A DNA stretch of 64,000 nucleotides. Source: Allopusillimonas sp048270225 (lineage in GTDB: Bacteria > Pseudomonadota > Gammaproteobacteria > Burkholderiales > Burkholderiaceae_B). The stretch lies in the NCBI GenBank assembly GCA_048270225.1, contig JBLWTG010000006.1:186001-250000 (forward strand). Direction: 5' to 3'. Within the stretch, counting starts at the first letter, position 1, and each line of letters opens with the position of its first letter. The translations under genes and the position numbers were made by a program. Under the pieces are notes generated by a model, which worked only from the letters and a program-made list of their open reading frames with translations, did no database searches and had not been told where the DNA came from. Shown piece by piece: positions 8,040 to 17,704 of the stretch.

Positions 8040-10048
8040 TCTGTTTGTCCTTCTGCAATGAAGACTAACGTTGCGAGGGGCGGCAGCGTCAACAGCACCG
8101 AGTCCGCACGTCCGTGCGCCGCGACCGCCTGGGTGGTTACTGCACCTTGGTTGCCCAGGTTGGATCCGCCGTAGCGCCTGGCGTCGGTATTAAGGGCTTC
8201 GCGCCATCGGCCCGCGCGCGGCACGCCAATGCGATAGCCGCTGCGAGGAACCGGCGTCATGTTGCTGACCACCAATGCATCCTGGCCTTCATGACTGCGC
8301 ACGAAGGCAAACACACTGTTGCCGCTGTCGTCGCCGATTATCCATGCAAAACCCTGCGCAAGCGTATCGCCGCCATGCAGTGCCGGCGTGCCGCGATACA
8401 GCGTATTCAGGTCTCTGAGCAGACGCTGCGTGCCGGCATGCAGGTTATCGCGCGTGTTGGCCGGGGACTGAGGCGCACCGCCCTCGAGCGCCTGTCCGGG
8501 GTCACGCAGGCAGGCCCAGTCCACCTGGCCATCGTGATTCCATTCGTGCCACTGGCCGATCTCGCCACCCATGAACAGCAGCTTTTTGCCGGGATGCGTC
8601 CACATAAAGCCCAGATAGGCACGCAGATTCGCAAACTTCTGCCATGTGTCGCCGGGCATTTTACCGATCAGCGAACCCTTGCCGTGTACCACCTCGTCGT
8701 GCGAGAGCGGCAGGATAAAGCGTTCGGAATAGGCATACACCATGCCGAAGGTCATGTCATTGTGATGGTAGCGCCGATGCACCGGATCGTGGTGCATATA
8801 GCGCAGGGTATCGTGCATCCAGCCCATATTCCATTTGTAGTCGAACCCCAGGCCGCCCTGCGCTGCGGGGGCTGTCACCCCGGGCCAGGCCGTCGATTCT
8901 TCGGCGATCATGATGGCGCCGGGGCACAGCTCATGGACCAGCGTATTGAGCGTCTGCAGGAACTGGACTGCTTCGAGATTCTCGCGGCCGCCATGGCGGT
9001 TGGGCAACCACTCTCCTTCTTCGCGGCTATAGTCCAGGTACAGCATGGAGGCCACGGCATCCACCCGCAGGCCATCAACGTGATAGCGGCGCAGCCACTC
9101 GAGTGCGCTGCCGGTCAGAAAATTTTGGACCTCGTTGCGGCCCAGGTTGTAAATCAGCGTATTCCAGTCCGGATGCAGCCCCTGCCTGGGGTCCGCATGC
9201 TCATAGAGTGCGGTGCCGTCGAAATTCGCCAGCCCGTGCACGTCGGACGGAAAATGAGCGGGCACCCAGTCCAGTATCACGCCCAGCCCTGCGGCATGGC
9301 AGCGATCGACAAACCCCGCGAACTGCGCAGGCGTGCCATAGCGGGCCGAGGGTGCAAACAGCCCCAGCGGCTGATAGCCCCAGGACCCGCCAAAAGGATG
9401 TTCGGTAATCGGCAGCAGCTCCAGATGCGTGAACCCCATCTGGACGGCATAGTCGATCAGACGCGCGCCGGCATCTTCCCAGACGTTCGACTGCGAGTCC
9501 TGACGCAGCCAGGACTCGATATGCACCTCATACATGGACACCGGCGCATCCGGCGCCTGCCTGCGCGCACGATCATGCATCCAGTCGGCATCGGTCCAGA
9601 CGAACTCTCCCGCCTCGGACACGACAGAGGCAGTGGCGGGCGGTCTTTCGGTTTGCCTGGCATAGGGATCCGCTTTGTCAGGCAGGCGTCGGCCCTGGCT
9701 ATCGTGCAAGGCAAACTTGTAACGGGTTCCTGCCCCGACAGCGGGAATGAATAGCTCCCATACACCGCACTCCGGGCGCAGTTGCATGGGATGACTGCCG
9801 TCATTCCATCCGTTGAAGTCTCCGATGACGGCTGCCGCCCTGGCGTTGGGCGCCCAGACTGCAAAGCGGGTGCCCTGGACGCCCTGCTGATCGACGACAT
9901 GAGCGCCCAGGCAATCGGCGATATGGTGATGGCGGCCCTGCGCGATCAGATAGATATCGAGCTCGCCAAGCAGGGGCGACGCCGCAGGGCTGGCAGACGG
10001 CCTGGCGTGCGCGCCCTGTGCAGCAGATGCCTTGCGCCTGTTGTTCAT
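8036..10048 (-). CDS. glgB: 1,4-alpha-glucan branching enzyme
   Basis: A 670-residue GH13 branching enzyme that introduces alpha-1,6 branches into linear alpha-glucan. After a low-complexity start there is a single CBM48 domain (FAVWAPNARAAAVIGDFNGW). The catalytic barrel follows, with DGLRVDAVAS (nucleophile D330), IMIAEESTAWPG (E383) and LSHDEVVHGKGSL. It is somewhat shorter than the 728-residue E. coli enzyme because it lacks the extra N-terminal module. The ATG at 10048 overlaps the TGA of the treS-maltokinase gene (ATGA); an in-frame codon at 10135 would lie well inside that gene. Its substrate would be the linear glucan made by GlgE. Confidence 0.95.
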   Translation of the reverse strand: MNNRRKASAAQGAHARPSASPAASPLLGELDIYLIAQGRHHHIADCLGAHVVDQQGVQGTRFAVWAPNARAAAVIGDFNGWNDGSHPMQLRPECGVWELFIPAVGAGTRYKFALHDSQGRRLPDKADPYARQTERPPATASVVSEAGEFVWTDADWMHDRARRQAPDAPVSMYEVHIESWLRQDSQSNVWEDAGARLIDYAVQMGFTHLELLPITEHPFGGSWGYQPLGLFAPSARYGTPAQFAGFVDRCHAAGLGVILDWVPAHFPSDVHGLANFDGTALYEHADPRQGLHPDWNTLIYNLGRNEVQNFLTGSALEWLRRYHVDGLRVDAVASMLYLDYSREEGEWLPNRHGGRENLEAVQFLQTLNTLVHELCPGAIMIAEESTAWPGVTAPAAQGGLGFDYKWNMGWMHDTLRYMHHDPVHRRYHHNDMTFGMVYAYSERFILPLSHDEVVHGKGSLIGKMPGDTWQKFANLRAYLGFMWTHPGKKLLFMGGEIGQWHEWNHDGQVDWACLRDPGQALEGGAPQSPANTRDNLHAGTQRLLRDLNTLYRGTPALHGGDTLAQGFAWIIGDDSGNSVFAFVRSHEGQDALVVSNMTPVPRSGYRIGVPRAGRWREALNTDARRYGGSNLGNQGAVTTQAVAAHGRADSVLLTLPPLATLVFIAEGQTE

Positions 10049-13000
10049 GATGGACTTGTGCCTCCGGAGGTGTTGCCGCCCGCCTGTATCCGTTTCGCAA
10101 TCGTCAACAGGCCTTGCAATGGAATGCCCACCCAATGGGGCCTGTGCATTGCTTCATAGCATACCTCGTAGGCGGCTTTTTCCAGTAATGCAAGATTCAA
10201 CAGGCCGTGATCGCCCATGTCGGGGCCGACATCGGCCTGCGTTGGCGACGTCGCCCCGGTTGGGGCCTCGGCTTGGGGGCCGGCGGCTTCAGCCCTGGCA
10301 TGAGCGTATCCCTCCAAAAATGCGGTGGTTGCGCTCAGGCAGAACCGTTCCAGCCTGTCCTGACGCGCCTGCGACTGATAGGCGCCAGGCGATCCGCCGG
10401 CCTGATCGGCGCTGCCCGCCTGGGCGGTATCGCCCACTGACGTCGGCTCGGAAGCGTCGGCCATGCTGAAGGCCGCTGACGCATATTCAAAAGACCGTAT
10501 CATCCCGGCCACATCGCGCCAGGGACTGGTCTTGGCGCGGCGCGCTTCAAGCGGCCGGACCGGCTCGCCCTCGAAATCAATAAAGTACACATCGCTCTGG
10601 GCGATCAGTACCTGCCCCAGATGCAGGTCGCCGTGAATCCTGGTCAGGGCGGTCCCGGTCAAAGCCTGCGCAGTGCGTTCAATATGCCGCCACAGCGGCT
10701 TTCTGTTTCGATCGAGCTCGTGCAGAGACAGCTGCATGGCTTGCGGCAATTGCCCGCGCAGCGCGGTAGCAGCCTTGAGGGCGCGTTCCAGCATTGCCTT
10801 TATGGATGCGGCCCAGGCCTGGGCATCCTGCCGCTTTGCCGCTTTTATCTTGAAGGCCTCGTCCTCGCATGGCTGAGCCAGCACGGCATGCATCTGCGCC
10901 AGCCGACGGCCTATGGTGGCCGCCATGCTGCAATAGCCGCGCAACTCCTCCTCGTCATCCTCGCGGGTATCGGTCGGATTATCAAGAAAGGCGGAGTGCT
11001 CCAGCATGCGCTTCAGATACTCCTGCGTCCATGCCCAGGCATCGCCCTGGTTGTTCACCCGGCCATGCAGCAGGGCCAGGGTGTGGGGCGTGCCGTCGGC
11101 ATCCCGGCGCAGCAGTTCACCCAGTAGCGCAGCAATGTTTCCATAGCCGGACCGACCCAGATGGCGCGTCATTTCGGCTTCTGGATGTATGCCGGCAACA
11201 ACGCGCCGCACCAGTTTCAGCACGGCCTCGTCGCCTATCATGAGGGAGCTGTTGGTCTGCTCACCGTGAAACCACTGCCATTCCGGATGTTCGGGCCATG
11301 CCAGATCGTGCAACCCGGGCTCTGCGCAGAACTGTATGCTGGCCTTGCCGGCAGCGGATCGCAGCGGCAAGGTCGTACCCGCGCGGAAATTATCCAGCAG
11401 GGCCTGGATGAATTCCGGTACGGAATAGCCATCTGTTGCCAGACCCAGCTCCGATCCGCGCCTGACCCTTGCCATGGCATATTGGGCAGGCATGCCGCCT
11501 ATCGATTCGCCCCAGAGCAGGGCCAGCGGCAGAAAATATGTTTGCGGGCCAGCGTCGTCATCCAGCGTCAGTTCAGCCAGAAACAGGTCGGTCTGCGACG
11601 GCAGAGCAAGCACATAGGAGATAGTGGCCGGCCCGGGACGTTGTCCCCCTGCGAACCAGCGCTGACGCTCCAGATACAGGGGCAGCACCTCGCGGCACAA
11701 GGTCCGCATCGATCCTTCCATTAGTTCGTATCCGGCTTTCCGGCGCAACACCAGCGTCGCGTAGTCCGGCATCTGCTCGGGCACGGCGGCGTGCCAGGAC
11801 GGCGGTGCAGCGCTTGTGCTCAGCTCGAACCAGTAAAAGCCATAAGGCGGCAGCGTCAGAAGATAAGGCAGTTCGCCTATGGTCGGAAACGGCGTGCCGC
11901 CCAGCATTTCGATGGGCACCCTGCCGGCCATAAAGGACAGGTCCAGCTCGACCGGTTGCGAGGCATTCGAGAGATTGGCCACGCATAACAGGCTTACGCC
12001 GTCGTGTTCGCGCAGATAGGCCAGGATCTTGCGATTGCCCGGAAACAGAAACCGAAGGCTACCCCGCCCGAAAACATGCGGCTGCTGCTGTCTTTTGAGC
12101 AGCATTCTGCGAGTCCAGTTCAGTAGCGAATGGGGATCTCGCTGTTGCGCTTCGACATTGACTGCCTCATAGCCATAGACCGGACCCATCAGCACAGGCA
12201 GGGGCAGACGCTCGGGGTCGGCACGGGAAAAACCGCCGTTGCGATCCGGCGACCATTGCATGGGCGTGCGCACGCCGTCTCTGTCGCCCAGATGTATGTT
12301 GTCGCCCATGCCTATCTCGTCGCCGTAGTACAGCACCGGTGTGCCGGGCATGGAAAGCAGCAGGCTGTTCATGAGTTCGATACGGCGCCGGTCACGTTCC
12401 AGCAAAGGCGAAAGCCGGCGACGTATGCCCAGGTTGATGCGGGCGCGCCGATCCGCGGCATAGACATCCCAGAGATAGTCGCGTTCGCTGCCAGTCACCA
12501 TTTCCAGCGTCAGCTCATCATGATTGCGCAGAAATATGGCCCACTGGCAGCTCGAAGGGATTTCCGGCGTCTGCTGCATGATGTCGGTGATGGGAAAGCG
12601 GTCGGCGCGGGCAATGGCCATGTACATGCGCGGCATGAGCGGAAAATGGAAAGACATGTGGCACTCATCACCCCGGCCGAAATACTCCTGCGCATCCTCA
12701 GGCCATTGGTTGGCTTCCGCCAGCAGCAGGCGCCCCGGATAATCCTGGTCCATGGCCGCGCGAATCTGACGCAACACCGCGTGGGTTTCAGGCAGGTTTT
12801 CGTTATTGGTGCCCTCCCGCTCCACCAGATAGGGCACGGCGTCCAGCCTGAGTCCGTCCACGCCCATGTCCAGCCAGAAGCGCATGACAGCGATGACTTC
12901 CTTCAAGACCTTGGGATTGTCGTAATTGAGATCGGGCTGATGCGAGTAAAAGCGATGCCAGAAATAGGCGCCCGCCACCGGATCCCAGGTCCAGTTTGAA

Positions 13001-13500
13001 CTTTCCGTATCGCAGAAGATAATGCGTGTACCGGAATAGGCCTGATCATTGTCAGACCAGACATAGTAATTGCGTGCGGCTGAGCCCGGCTTCGCACGCC
13101 GGGCACGCTGAAACCACGCATGTTGATCCGAAGTGTGGTTGACCACCAGTTCGGTGATCACGCGCAGCCCGAGCCGATGCGCGGCACGTATCAGTCGTCG
13201 TACATCGGCCAGCGTGCCATAGCCTTCATGCACGCCCCGATACTCCGCAATATCGTAGCCATCGTCCCGCCGCGGCGAAGGATAGAAAGGTAGCAGCCAG
13301 ATCGTGTCAACGCCCAGGCTGGCGATATAGTTCAGCTTGGAGATCAGCCCGGCGAAATCCCCTTCCCCATCGTTGTTGGCGTCGAAGAAAGACTTCACGT
13401 GCAATTGATAGATAACCGCGTCCTTATACCAGAGCGGATCGCTGTGCGGCCTTGCGTTGTGCGAGACGGGTACCGTTTCGGACTTGAGTGATCTTGTCAT
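10045..13500 (-). CDS. treS: Trehalose synthase / maltokinase fusion
   Basis: A 1151-residue fusion. Residues 1 to about 550 form a GH13 trehalose synthase that interconverts trehalose and maltose: nucleophile D220 in DGLRLDAVPYL, acid/base E262 in LLAEANQWPED, and D328 in FLRNHDELTLE. From about residue 610 onward is a maltokinase (Pep2/Mak): NSSLMIGDEAVLKLVRR, then HGDLHLGQ and FIDFEGEP, which are kinase catalytic and metal-binding motifs. It would use ATP to make maltose-1-phosphate, the GlgE donor. The start at 13500 gives an ATGA overlap with the glgE stop. Fusions of these two activities are common in Proteobacteria. Confidence 0.94.
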   Translation of the reverse strand: MTRSLKSETVPVSHNARPHSDPLWYKDAVIYQLHVKSFFDANNDGEGDFAGLISKLNYIASLGVDTIWLLPFYPSPRRDDGYDIAEYRGVHEGYGTLADVRRLIRAAHRLGLRVITELVVNHTSDQHAWFQRARRAKPGSAARNYYVWSDNDQAYSGTRIIFCDTESSNWTWDPVAGAYFWHRFYSHQPDLNYDNPKVLKEVIAVMRFWLDMGVDGLRLDAVPYLVEREGTNNENLPETHAVLRQIRAAMDQDYPGRLLLAEANQWPEDAQEYFGRGDECHMSFHFPLMPRMYMAIARADRFPITDIMQQTPEIPSSCQWAIFLRNHDELTLEMVTGSERDYLWDVYAADRRARINLGIRRRLSPLLERDRRRIELMNSLLLSMPGTPVLYYGDEIGMGDNIHLGDRDGVRTPMQWSPDRNGGFSRADPERLPLPVLMGPVYGYEAVNVEAQQRDPHSLLNWTRRMLLKRQQQPHVFGRGSLRFLFPGNRKILAYLREHDGVSLLCVANLSNASQPVELDLSFMAGRVPIEMLGGTPFPTIGELPYLLTLPPYGFYWFELSTSAAPPSWHAAVPEQMPDYATLVLRRKAGYELMEGSMRTLCREVLPLYLERQRWFAGGQRPGPATISYVLALPSQTDLFLAELTLDDDAGPQTYFLPLALLWGESIGGMPAQYAMARVRRGSELGLATDGYSVPEFIQALLDNFRAGTTLPLRSAAGKASIQFCAEPGLHDLAWPEHPEWQWFHGEQTNSSLMIGDEAVLKLVRRVVAGIHPEAEMTRHLGRSGYGNIAALLGELLRRDADGTPHTLALLHGRVNNQGDAWAWTQEYLKRMLEHSAFLDNPTDTREDDEEELRGYCSMAATIGRRLAQMHAVLAQPCEDEAFKIKAAKRQDAQAWAASIKAMLERALKAATALRGQLPQAMQLSLHELDRNRKPLWRHIERTAQALTGTALTRIHGDLHLGQVLIAQSDVYFIDFEGEPVRPLEARRAKTSPWRDVAGMIRSFEYASAAFSMADASEPTSVGDTAQAGSADQAGGSPGAYQSQARQDRLERFCLSATTAFLEGYAHARAEAAGPQAEAPTGATSPTQADVGPDMGDHGLLNLALLEKAAYEVCYEAMHRPHWVGIPLQGLLTIAKRIQAGGNTSGGTSPS

Positions 13501-16487
13501 GACGGCAGTAGCCTCCAAAGGACAAAGGGCTGTGCCGGAGTCAGCGCAACGGAATGGTAGCGCCCCGTCACCTGAAAGCGCTGATCCGTCCACAGGTCCT
13601 GAAAATGCGCAGTCCCCCCATCGGGAATATCCCACAGCCAGAACGGCAACTGCAGGGTGCCGCCCTGCCCGGCATGCGGATCAAGGCTGATGGCCGCGAC
13701 GACCACGTTGTCGGCTTCGCGCGTTGTTTTGGTGAAAAAAAGAATGCGCTCGTTATCGACTTCATGAAAACGAACACCCAGGTGCGATTGCAGCGCGGGA
13801 TTCTCCCGCCGCAGGCGGTTCAGGCGTGAGATCTCCGCCACGATATGGCCTGGCCTGTCCATGTCCCACTGGCGGATCTCGTACTTTTCGGCATTCTGAT
13901 ATTCCTCCTTGCCGGGCAGGCCCAGGGCCTCGCACAGTTCGAAACCCTGATACATGCCCCACAGGCCTGACAGCGTGGTCGCCAGTGCCGCACGGATCAA
14001 AAAGGCGGGTCTGCCGCCCTGCTGCAGAAACCAGGGATTGATGTCCGGCGTATTGACGAAAAAATTGGGACGGAAAAAATCGGAAATGGGTGAAACCGTC
14101 AATTGATGCAGGTAGTCCTGCAGTTCCGGCTTGGTATTGCGCCACGTGAAATAGGTGTACGACTGCGAGAATCCTGCCTTGGCCAGGCGATACATCATTT
14201 TTGGACGGGTAAAAGCTTCCGACAGGAAAATGACCTGAGGATGGCGCGCCTTGATGTCGGCTATCATCCAGTGCCAGAACGGCACGGGCTTGGTGTGCGG
14301 ATTGTCGACGCGAAAGGTCGATACGCCCTGTTCCGTCCAGAACAGCACGACGTCACGCAACGCCTCCCACAGATCAGTGCGGGGCCGCCCCTGCGCATCA
14401 TAGAAATCCGGGTTGACGATGTCTTCGTAGCGCTTGGGAGGATTTTCGGCAAACCGCAGAGAGCCATCGGCACGCCAGTCGAACCAGTCCGGGTGTTGTT
14501 GCAGCCATGGATGGTCCGGCGAACACTGGATGGCGAAGTCCATGGCGATTTCCATTCCATGGCTGCGCGCCACGGCGACAAGCGCCTGAAAGTCCTCCAG
14601 ACTGCCTAATTCGGGATGCAGTGCGTCATGCCCGCCTTCGCTGGCGCCAATCGCATAGGGACTGCCAGGATCGCCGGTCTCGGCGCGCAGCGCATTATTC
14701 CTGCCTTTGCGATTGGTCAGGCCTATAGGATGAATGGGCGGGAAATACAGCACATCAAAGCCCATCGCGGCAATGTCCGGCACACGGGCCGCCACGTCGA
14801 GCAGGGTTCCGTGCTGTCCGGGCTGCGCACCTTGCGAACGTGGAAACAGTTCGTACCAGCTGGCATAGCGTGCTCTGCGACGGTCAACTGTCAAAGAGTA
14901 CTGCATTGAGCAGGCCTCGAATGGATGATCATCGGCGGCCTGCATGGCATGGGCCAGTGACATGGACAGCAGAATATCGACGGCCTGCGCAGCCTGAGCC
15001 TGGACCGCCTCCCGAAAACCTTCAATGCGTTCCGCCAGTTCGCCGTCCGAGGCCCGCACACGTGCAGCGGCTCGGGCCAGCAAGATGCGCCCTTCTTCGA
15101 TTTCAAGCGCCACATCAAGGCCTGCCTGCGCTTTTTTACCAAGATACTCCCTGAACGAAGCCCAGGCGTCACGCCAGGCCTGAACCTGGTAAAAGCAGAC
15201 GCCTACGTCCATGGGGTAGAAACTGGCTTCCCATTCATCGTTGCCTGTTTCCTGCATCGTGATGCGCTGCCATGATGCCTGGGTGGCCGGGCGCCATAGC
15301 AGGCAGGCGGAAATCCGCTCATGACCATCAGAAAAGATTCCGACCCTTACCCGTACCGGATCGCCAAGACAGACCTTGGCCGAAAAATCCCCCCCATCGA
15401 TCGACGGCGTTACGTTCTCAATGGCGATGCGATGCGTGGCGTGCTGAAGCGGCGGCGAACCCGCGCGATGGGCATGGAACAACTCCACCACGGCCAGTCC
15501 GGATGGGGGCAGCTCCGAGGGCAGCGCAGTCTGGGCGTCATCCTGAAAAACATAGTCATCCGGAAGCCGGGCTGCCAGCATGTTCCAGTCAACGGCGGTC
15601 GATGTCTCGGTTTCCGGGTTGATAATCAATACACTCGCCGCAGCATCTGTGCGGGCAAAGCCGGCCAGTTGCGCCAATGGTCCGGTCAGACATGCAATGC
15701 GCGGGCGTGGAGCCGGAATGGCTGGCGCGAGCACCGCACGCAATGGCTGCTCCGCCGGCGGCTGCTGCATCCAGCGTCCGACCCTGTCAAGCATGTCCGG
15801 GCCGACCTCTGAGGCGGCTGAAGGCGTCAGCAACAGGCTGTCGCAAAAGAAAGCCGCCATCCACAGGCGATTGGTGAGCGGCATCATGGACGAGAGACCG
15901 GGCTTTCCCGCAGCAGACTGCGCCGGATCCAGATCCTCCACCGGCGCGATCACCGGCGCAACACGTGACAGGCGGGCGTACTCTTCCAGCAGCCAGGGAG
16001 CGCGGCCATCCCACCACGGCAAAGACAGGCAGGTGGCACTGAAGCCGGCATGCTCCAGGGTGGCCAGCTGGGCTGGCGTCAGGCCTGGTGTCCAGGCAAC
16101 AAACACAAACTCAGGGCATTTCTCGTGCACACGCGTAATCAGCCGGCGCCATGCCGGTGCGTCGATTTCCAAGGGACGGCGGCAGCGTACGCCTGCAACG
16201 CCGGCCTCCGCCCACTGGATCAGCGCTTGCGCCCAGTTTTCCAGCGCAGGACCGGCGAGATGGGCACCAGGCGGCGCGCCCAGCGCTTCGCAGGCATCAT
16301 CGCCAAGCAGCGTGAGGTCCCGCAACAAGTCCAGCCTCGGCCCGCCCTGTGCCGCCGCGTCATCAGGCCGGACACCAGGGGCCAGCCCGCGCCCGGGGGC
16401 ATCGGTCGGGACCTGCGCGACAGCTAGCTCATCGACGTAGAACATACGGCGATGCAGAGAGCCGGAGCTGGGTAGTTGCGTCGACAT
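13497..16487 (-). CDS. glgE: Alpha-1,4-glucan:maltose-1-phosphate maltosyltransferase with N-terminal pseudo-amylase domain
   Basis: A 996-residue GlgE, which extends alpha-1,4-glucan using alpha-maltose-1-phosphate. The catalytic GH13 part shows D728 in FRVDNPHTKPVPFW and E757 in FLSEAFTRPKMM. These are 29 residues apart, as in characterised GlgE proteins. A beta-sandwich N domain precedes it from about residue 350. The first roughly 340 residues are extra compared with the actinobacterial enzyme (about 660-680 residues) and look like a degenerate amylase barrel. The start at 16487 has only a weak ribosome site. It lies 23 bp downstream of osmC and overlaps treS by ATGA. Confidence 0.94.
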   Translation of the reverse strand: MSTQLPSSGSLHRRMFYVDELAVAQVPTDAPGRGLAPGVRPDDAAAQGGPRLDLLRDLTLLGDDACEALGAPPGAHLAGPALENWAQALIQWAEAGVAGVRCRRPLEIDAPAWRRLITRVHEKCPEFVFVAWTPGLTPAQLATLEHAGFSATCLSLPWWDGRAPWLLEEYARLSRVAPVIAPVEDLDPAQSAAGKPGLSSMMPLTNRLWMAAFFCDSLLLTPSAASEVGPDMLDRVGRWMQQPPAEQPLRAVLAPAIPAPRPRIACLTGPLAQLAGFARTDAAASVLIINPETETSTAVDWNMLAARLPDDYVFQDDAQTALPSELPPSGLAVVELFHAHRAGSPPLQHATHRIAIENVTPSIDGGDFSAKVCLGDPVRVRVGIFSDGHERISACLLWRPATQASWQRITMQETGNDEWEASFYPMDVGVCFYQVQAWRDAWASFREYLGKKAQAGLDVALEIEEGRILLARAAARVRASDGELAERIEGFREAVQAQAAQAVDILLSMSLAHAMQAADDHPFEACSMQYSLTVDRRRARYASWYELFPRSQGAQPGQHGTLLDVAARVPDIAAMGFDVLYFPPIHPIGLTNRKGRNNALRAETGDPGSPYAIGASEGGHDALHPELGSLEDFQALVAVARSHGMEIAMDFAIQCSPDHPWLQQHPDWFDWRADGSLRFAENPPKRYEDIVNPDFYDAQGRPRTDLWEALRDVVLFWTEQGVSTFRVDNPHTKPVPFWHWMIADIKARHPQVIFLSEAFTRPKMMYRLAKAGFSQSYTYFTWRNTKPELQDYLHQLTVSPISDFFRPNFFVNTPDINPWFLQQGGRPAFLIRAALATTLSGLWGMYQGFELCEALGLPGKEEYQNAEKYEIRQWDMDRPGHIVAEISRLNRLRRENPALQSHLGVRFHEVDNERILFFTKTTREADNVVVAAISLDPHAGQGGTLQLPFWLWDIPDGGTAHFQDLWTDQRFQVTGRYHSVALTPAQPFVLWRLLPS

Positions 16488-16510
16488 GGGATGGCTGTGC
16501 GGCTGGCAGC

Positions 16511-16939
16511 CTAGGACTGCAGTGTCGCATCCATGGAAATCGTGGCATTGAGCAGTTTGGACACCGGGCATCCACCCTTGGCCTGGTTGGCAAGCTCATC
16601 GAAACGAGCCTGATCCATGCCGGGAATTTTTGCCGTCACGCTGAGGTGGCTGGATGTGATGGCAAAGCCATCTCCGACTTTCTCCAGCGTGACGGCAGCC
16701 GTAGTCCGTATCTCATCCGCCGTCAATCCGGCCTCCCCAAGCATCAACGAAAAAGCCATGGAAAAGCAGGCGGCATGCGCCGCGCCGATCAACTCTTCGG
16801 GATTGGTTCCCGGGCCGTCCTCGAAACGCGCCTTGGCGCCGTAGGGTGCGTCCTTCAGCACACCGGTTTCAGTCGAAATTGCGCCTTTCCCGTCCTTGAA
16901 ACCGCCCTTCCATACAGCAGACCCTTTCTTGGCATTCAT
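16511..16939 (-). CDS. osmC: OsmC-family organic hydroperoxide reductase
   Basis: A 142-residue OsmC peroxidase. The two redox cysteines are C58 (AAHAACFSMA) and C124 (KGGCPVSKLL), and the opening KKGSAVWKGGFKDGKG is typical of the OsmC branch. It reduces organic hydroperoxides in the cytoplasm and belongs to a family induced by osmotic stress. The ATG at 16939 has AAGGAG seven bases upstream and is preferred over a codon at 16966. It is the first gene of the minus-strand run into the trehalose/alpha-glucan operon, which suggests shared stress control. Confidence 0.93.
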   Translation of the reverse strand: MNAKKGSAVWKGGFKDGKGAISTETGVLKDAPYGAKARFEDGPGTNPEELIGAAHAACFSMAFSLMLGEAGLTADEIRTTAAVTLEKVGDGFAITSSHLSVTAKIPGMDQARFDELANQAKGGCPVSKLLNATISMDATLQS

Positions 16940-17182
16940 AGTCAGCTCCTTGCTATCCAATGGCATGTGGTGCAGCCGCTACCCTATGTTCAAGGCAGCG
17001 TCTGCGCAGACCTGCCACCAGCAAACGCCATGCCTGCCCGAGGTCTTTCCGAAATATCAGACAAACCCGCCGCAGCATCGCGGCAGTATGCGAGTGCAGC
17101 GGGCATTAAACTAGGCACATCGGTACGGGCCCTGCAGTCTCGCCGCCATCCCGATATATCCACTTACATCACAGGTGCCGCC

Positions 17183-17650
17183 TTGCCTATTCTTATTGCC
17201 ATTCCCATTCTGATCGGCCTGATCATCTACGCTGCGATCAGGCTCTATGCCTATGTTGCGCAACAGTTCGGGTGGCTGGCTGGACTGGCAGCCGTCATTC
17301 TGGCAGCCGCTGTCGTGGTCCTGGTCATTGTTGTCTGCATCTGGAAATATCAGCGCATTCACGGACGCACTGTTCGCGGCGAACGCATTCTGGCGATGAC
17401 AGGCAGTTGGGGTAGCTTGTCTCTGGACGCCAATCAGAAGCGTGGCAGGCTGGCGCTGGACGGATATGACATCAGCTTCATTTTTGCAGACATCAGGCAG
17501 GCAATGATAGACCGTGACGGCGCTCGCCCTGTCCTGCTTGTCCAGCTTGACCATGCGCCCCAGTCTGACTGGCGTATTCCCATGGACAACGCGAACCAGG
17601 CCAGGCGCTGGCAGAAAATCGTTCGCTTTGCAGCCGAGCAGAAACTCTGA
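17183..17650 (+). CDS. Small hypothetical membrane protein
   Basis: No family recognised. From a TTG at 17183 (AGGTG just upstream) the product is 155 residues. It has two hydrophobic segments, about residues 2-23 and 31-53, then a soluble tail of about 100 residues including TGSWGSLSLDANQKRG and DGYDISFIFADI, which reads as a small beta-rich domain. A longer in-frame version starts at ATG 17030, but its extra 51 residues do not look like coding sequence. It stands alone between the divergently transcribed osmC operon and the convergent cysN. The start is uncertain. Confidence 0.55.
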   Translation: MPILIAIPILIGLIIYAAIRLYAYVAQQFGWLAGLAAVILAAAVVVLVIVVCIWKYQRIHGRTVRGERILAMTGSWGSLSLDANQKRGRLALDGYDISFIFADIRQAMIDRDGARPVLLVQLDHAPQSDWRIPMDNANQARRWQKIVRFAAEQKL

Positions 17651-17704
17651 AGCCCAGACGCATGGGGGCTGCAGCGGGTGCGTGGATCAGCGACGCGCCT
17701 TGCC

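Noticed and set aside
8114..9754. Long plus-strand open frame (546 codons) opposite glgB
   Set aside because: It is antisense to a gene with full catalytic motifs, and its translation shows no family features; long antisense frames are expected in GC-rich DNA.
16488..16571. Longer GlgE starting at 16571
   Set aside because: The extension overlaps the end of osmC and is rich in Cys and His unlike the rest; ATG 16487 fits better.
17000..17011. Palindrome GTCTGCGCAGAC upstream of osmC as operator
   Set aside because: It is GC-rich, only 12 bp, and such palindromes are frequent in this sequence; no supporting promoter elements were found.
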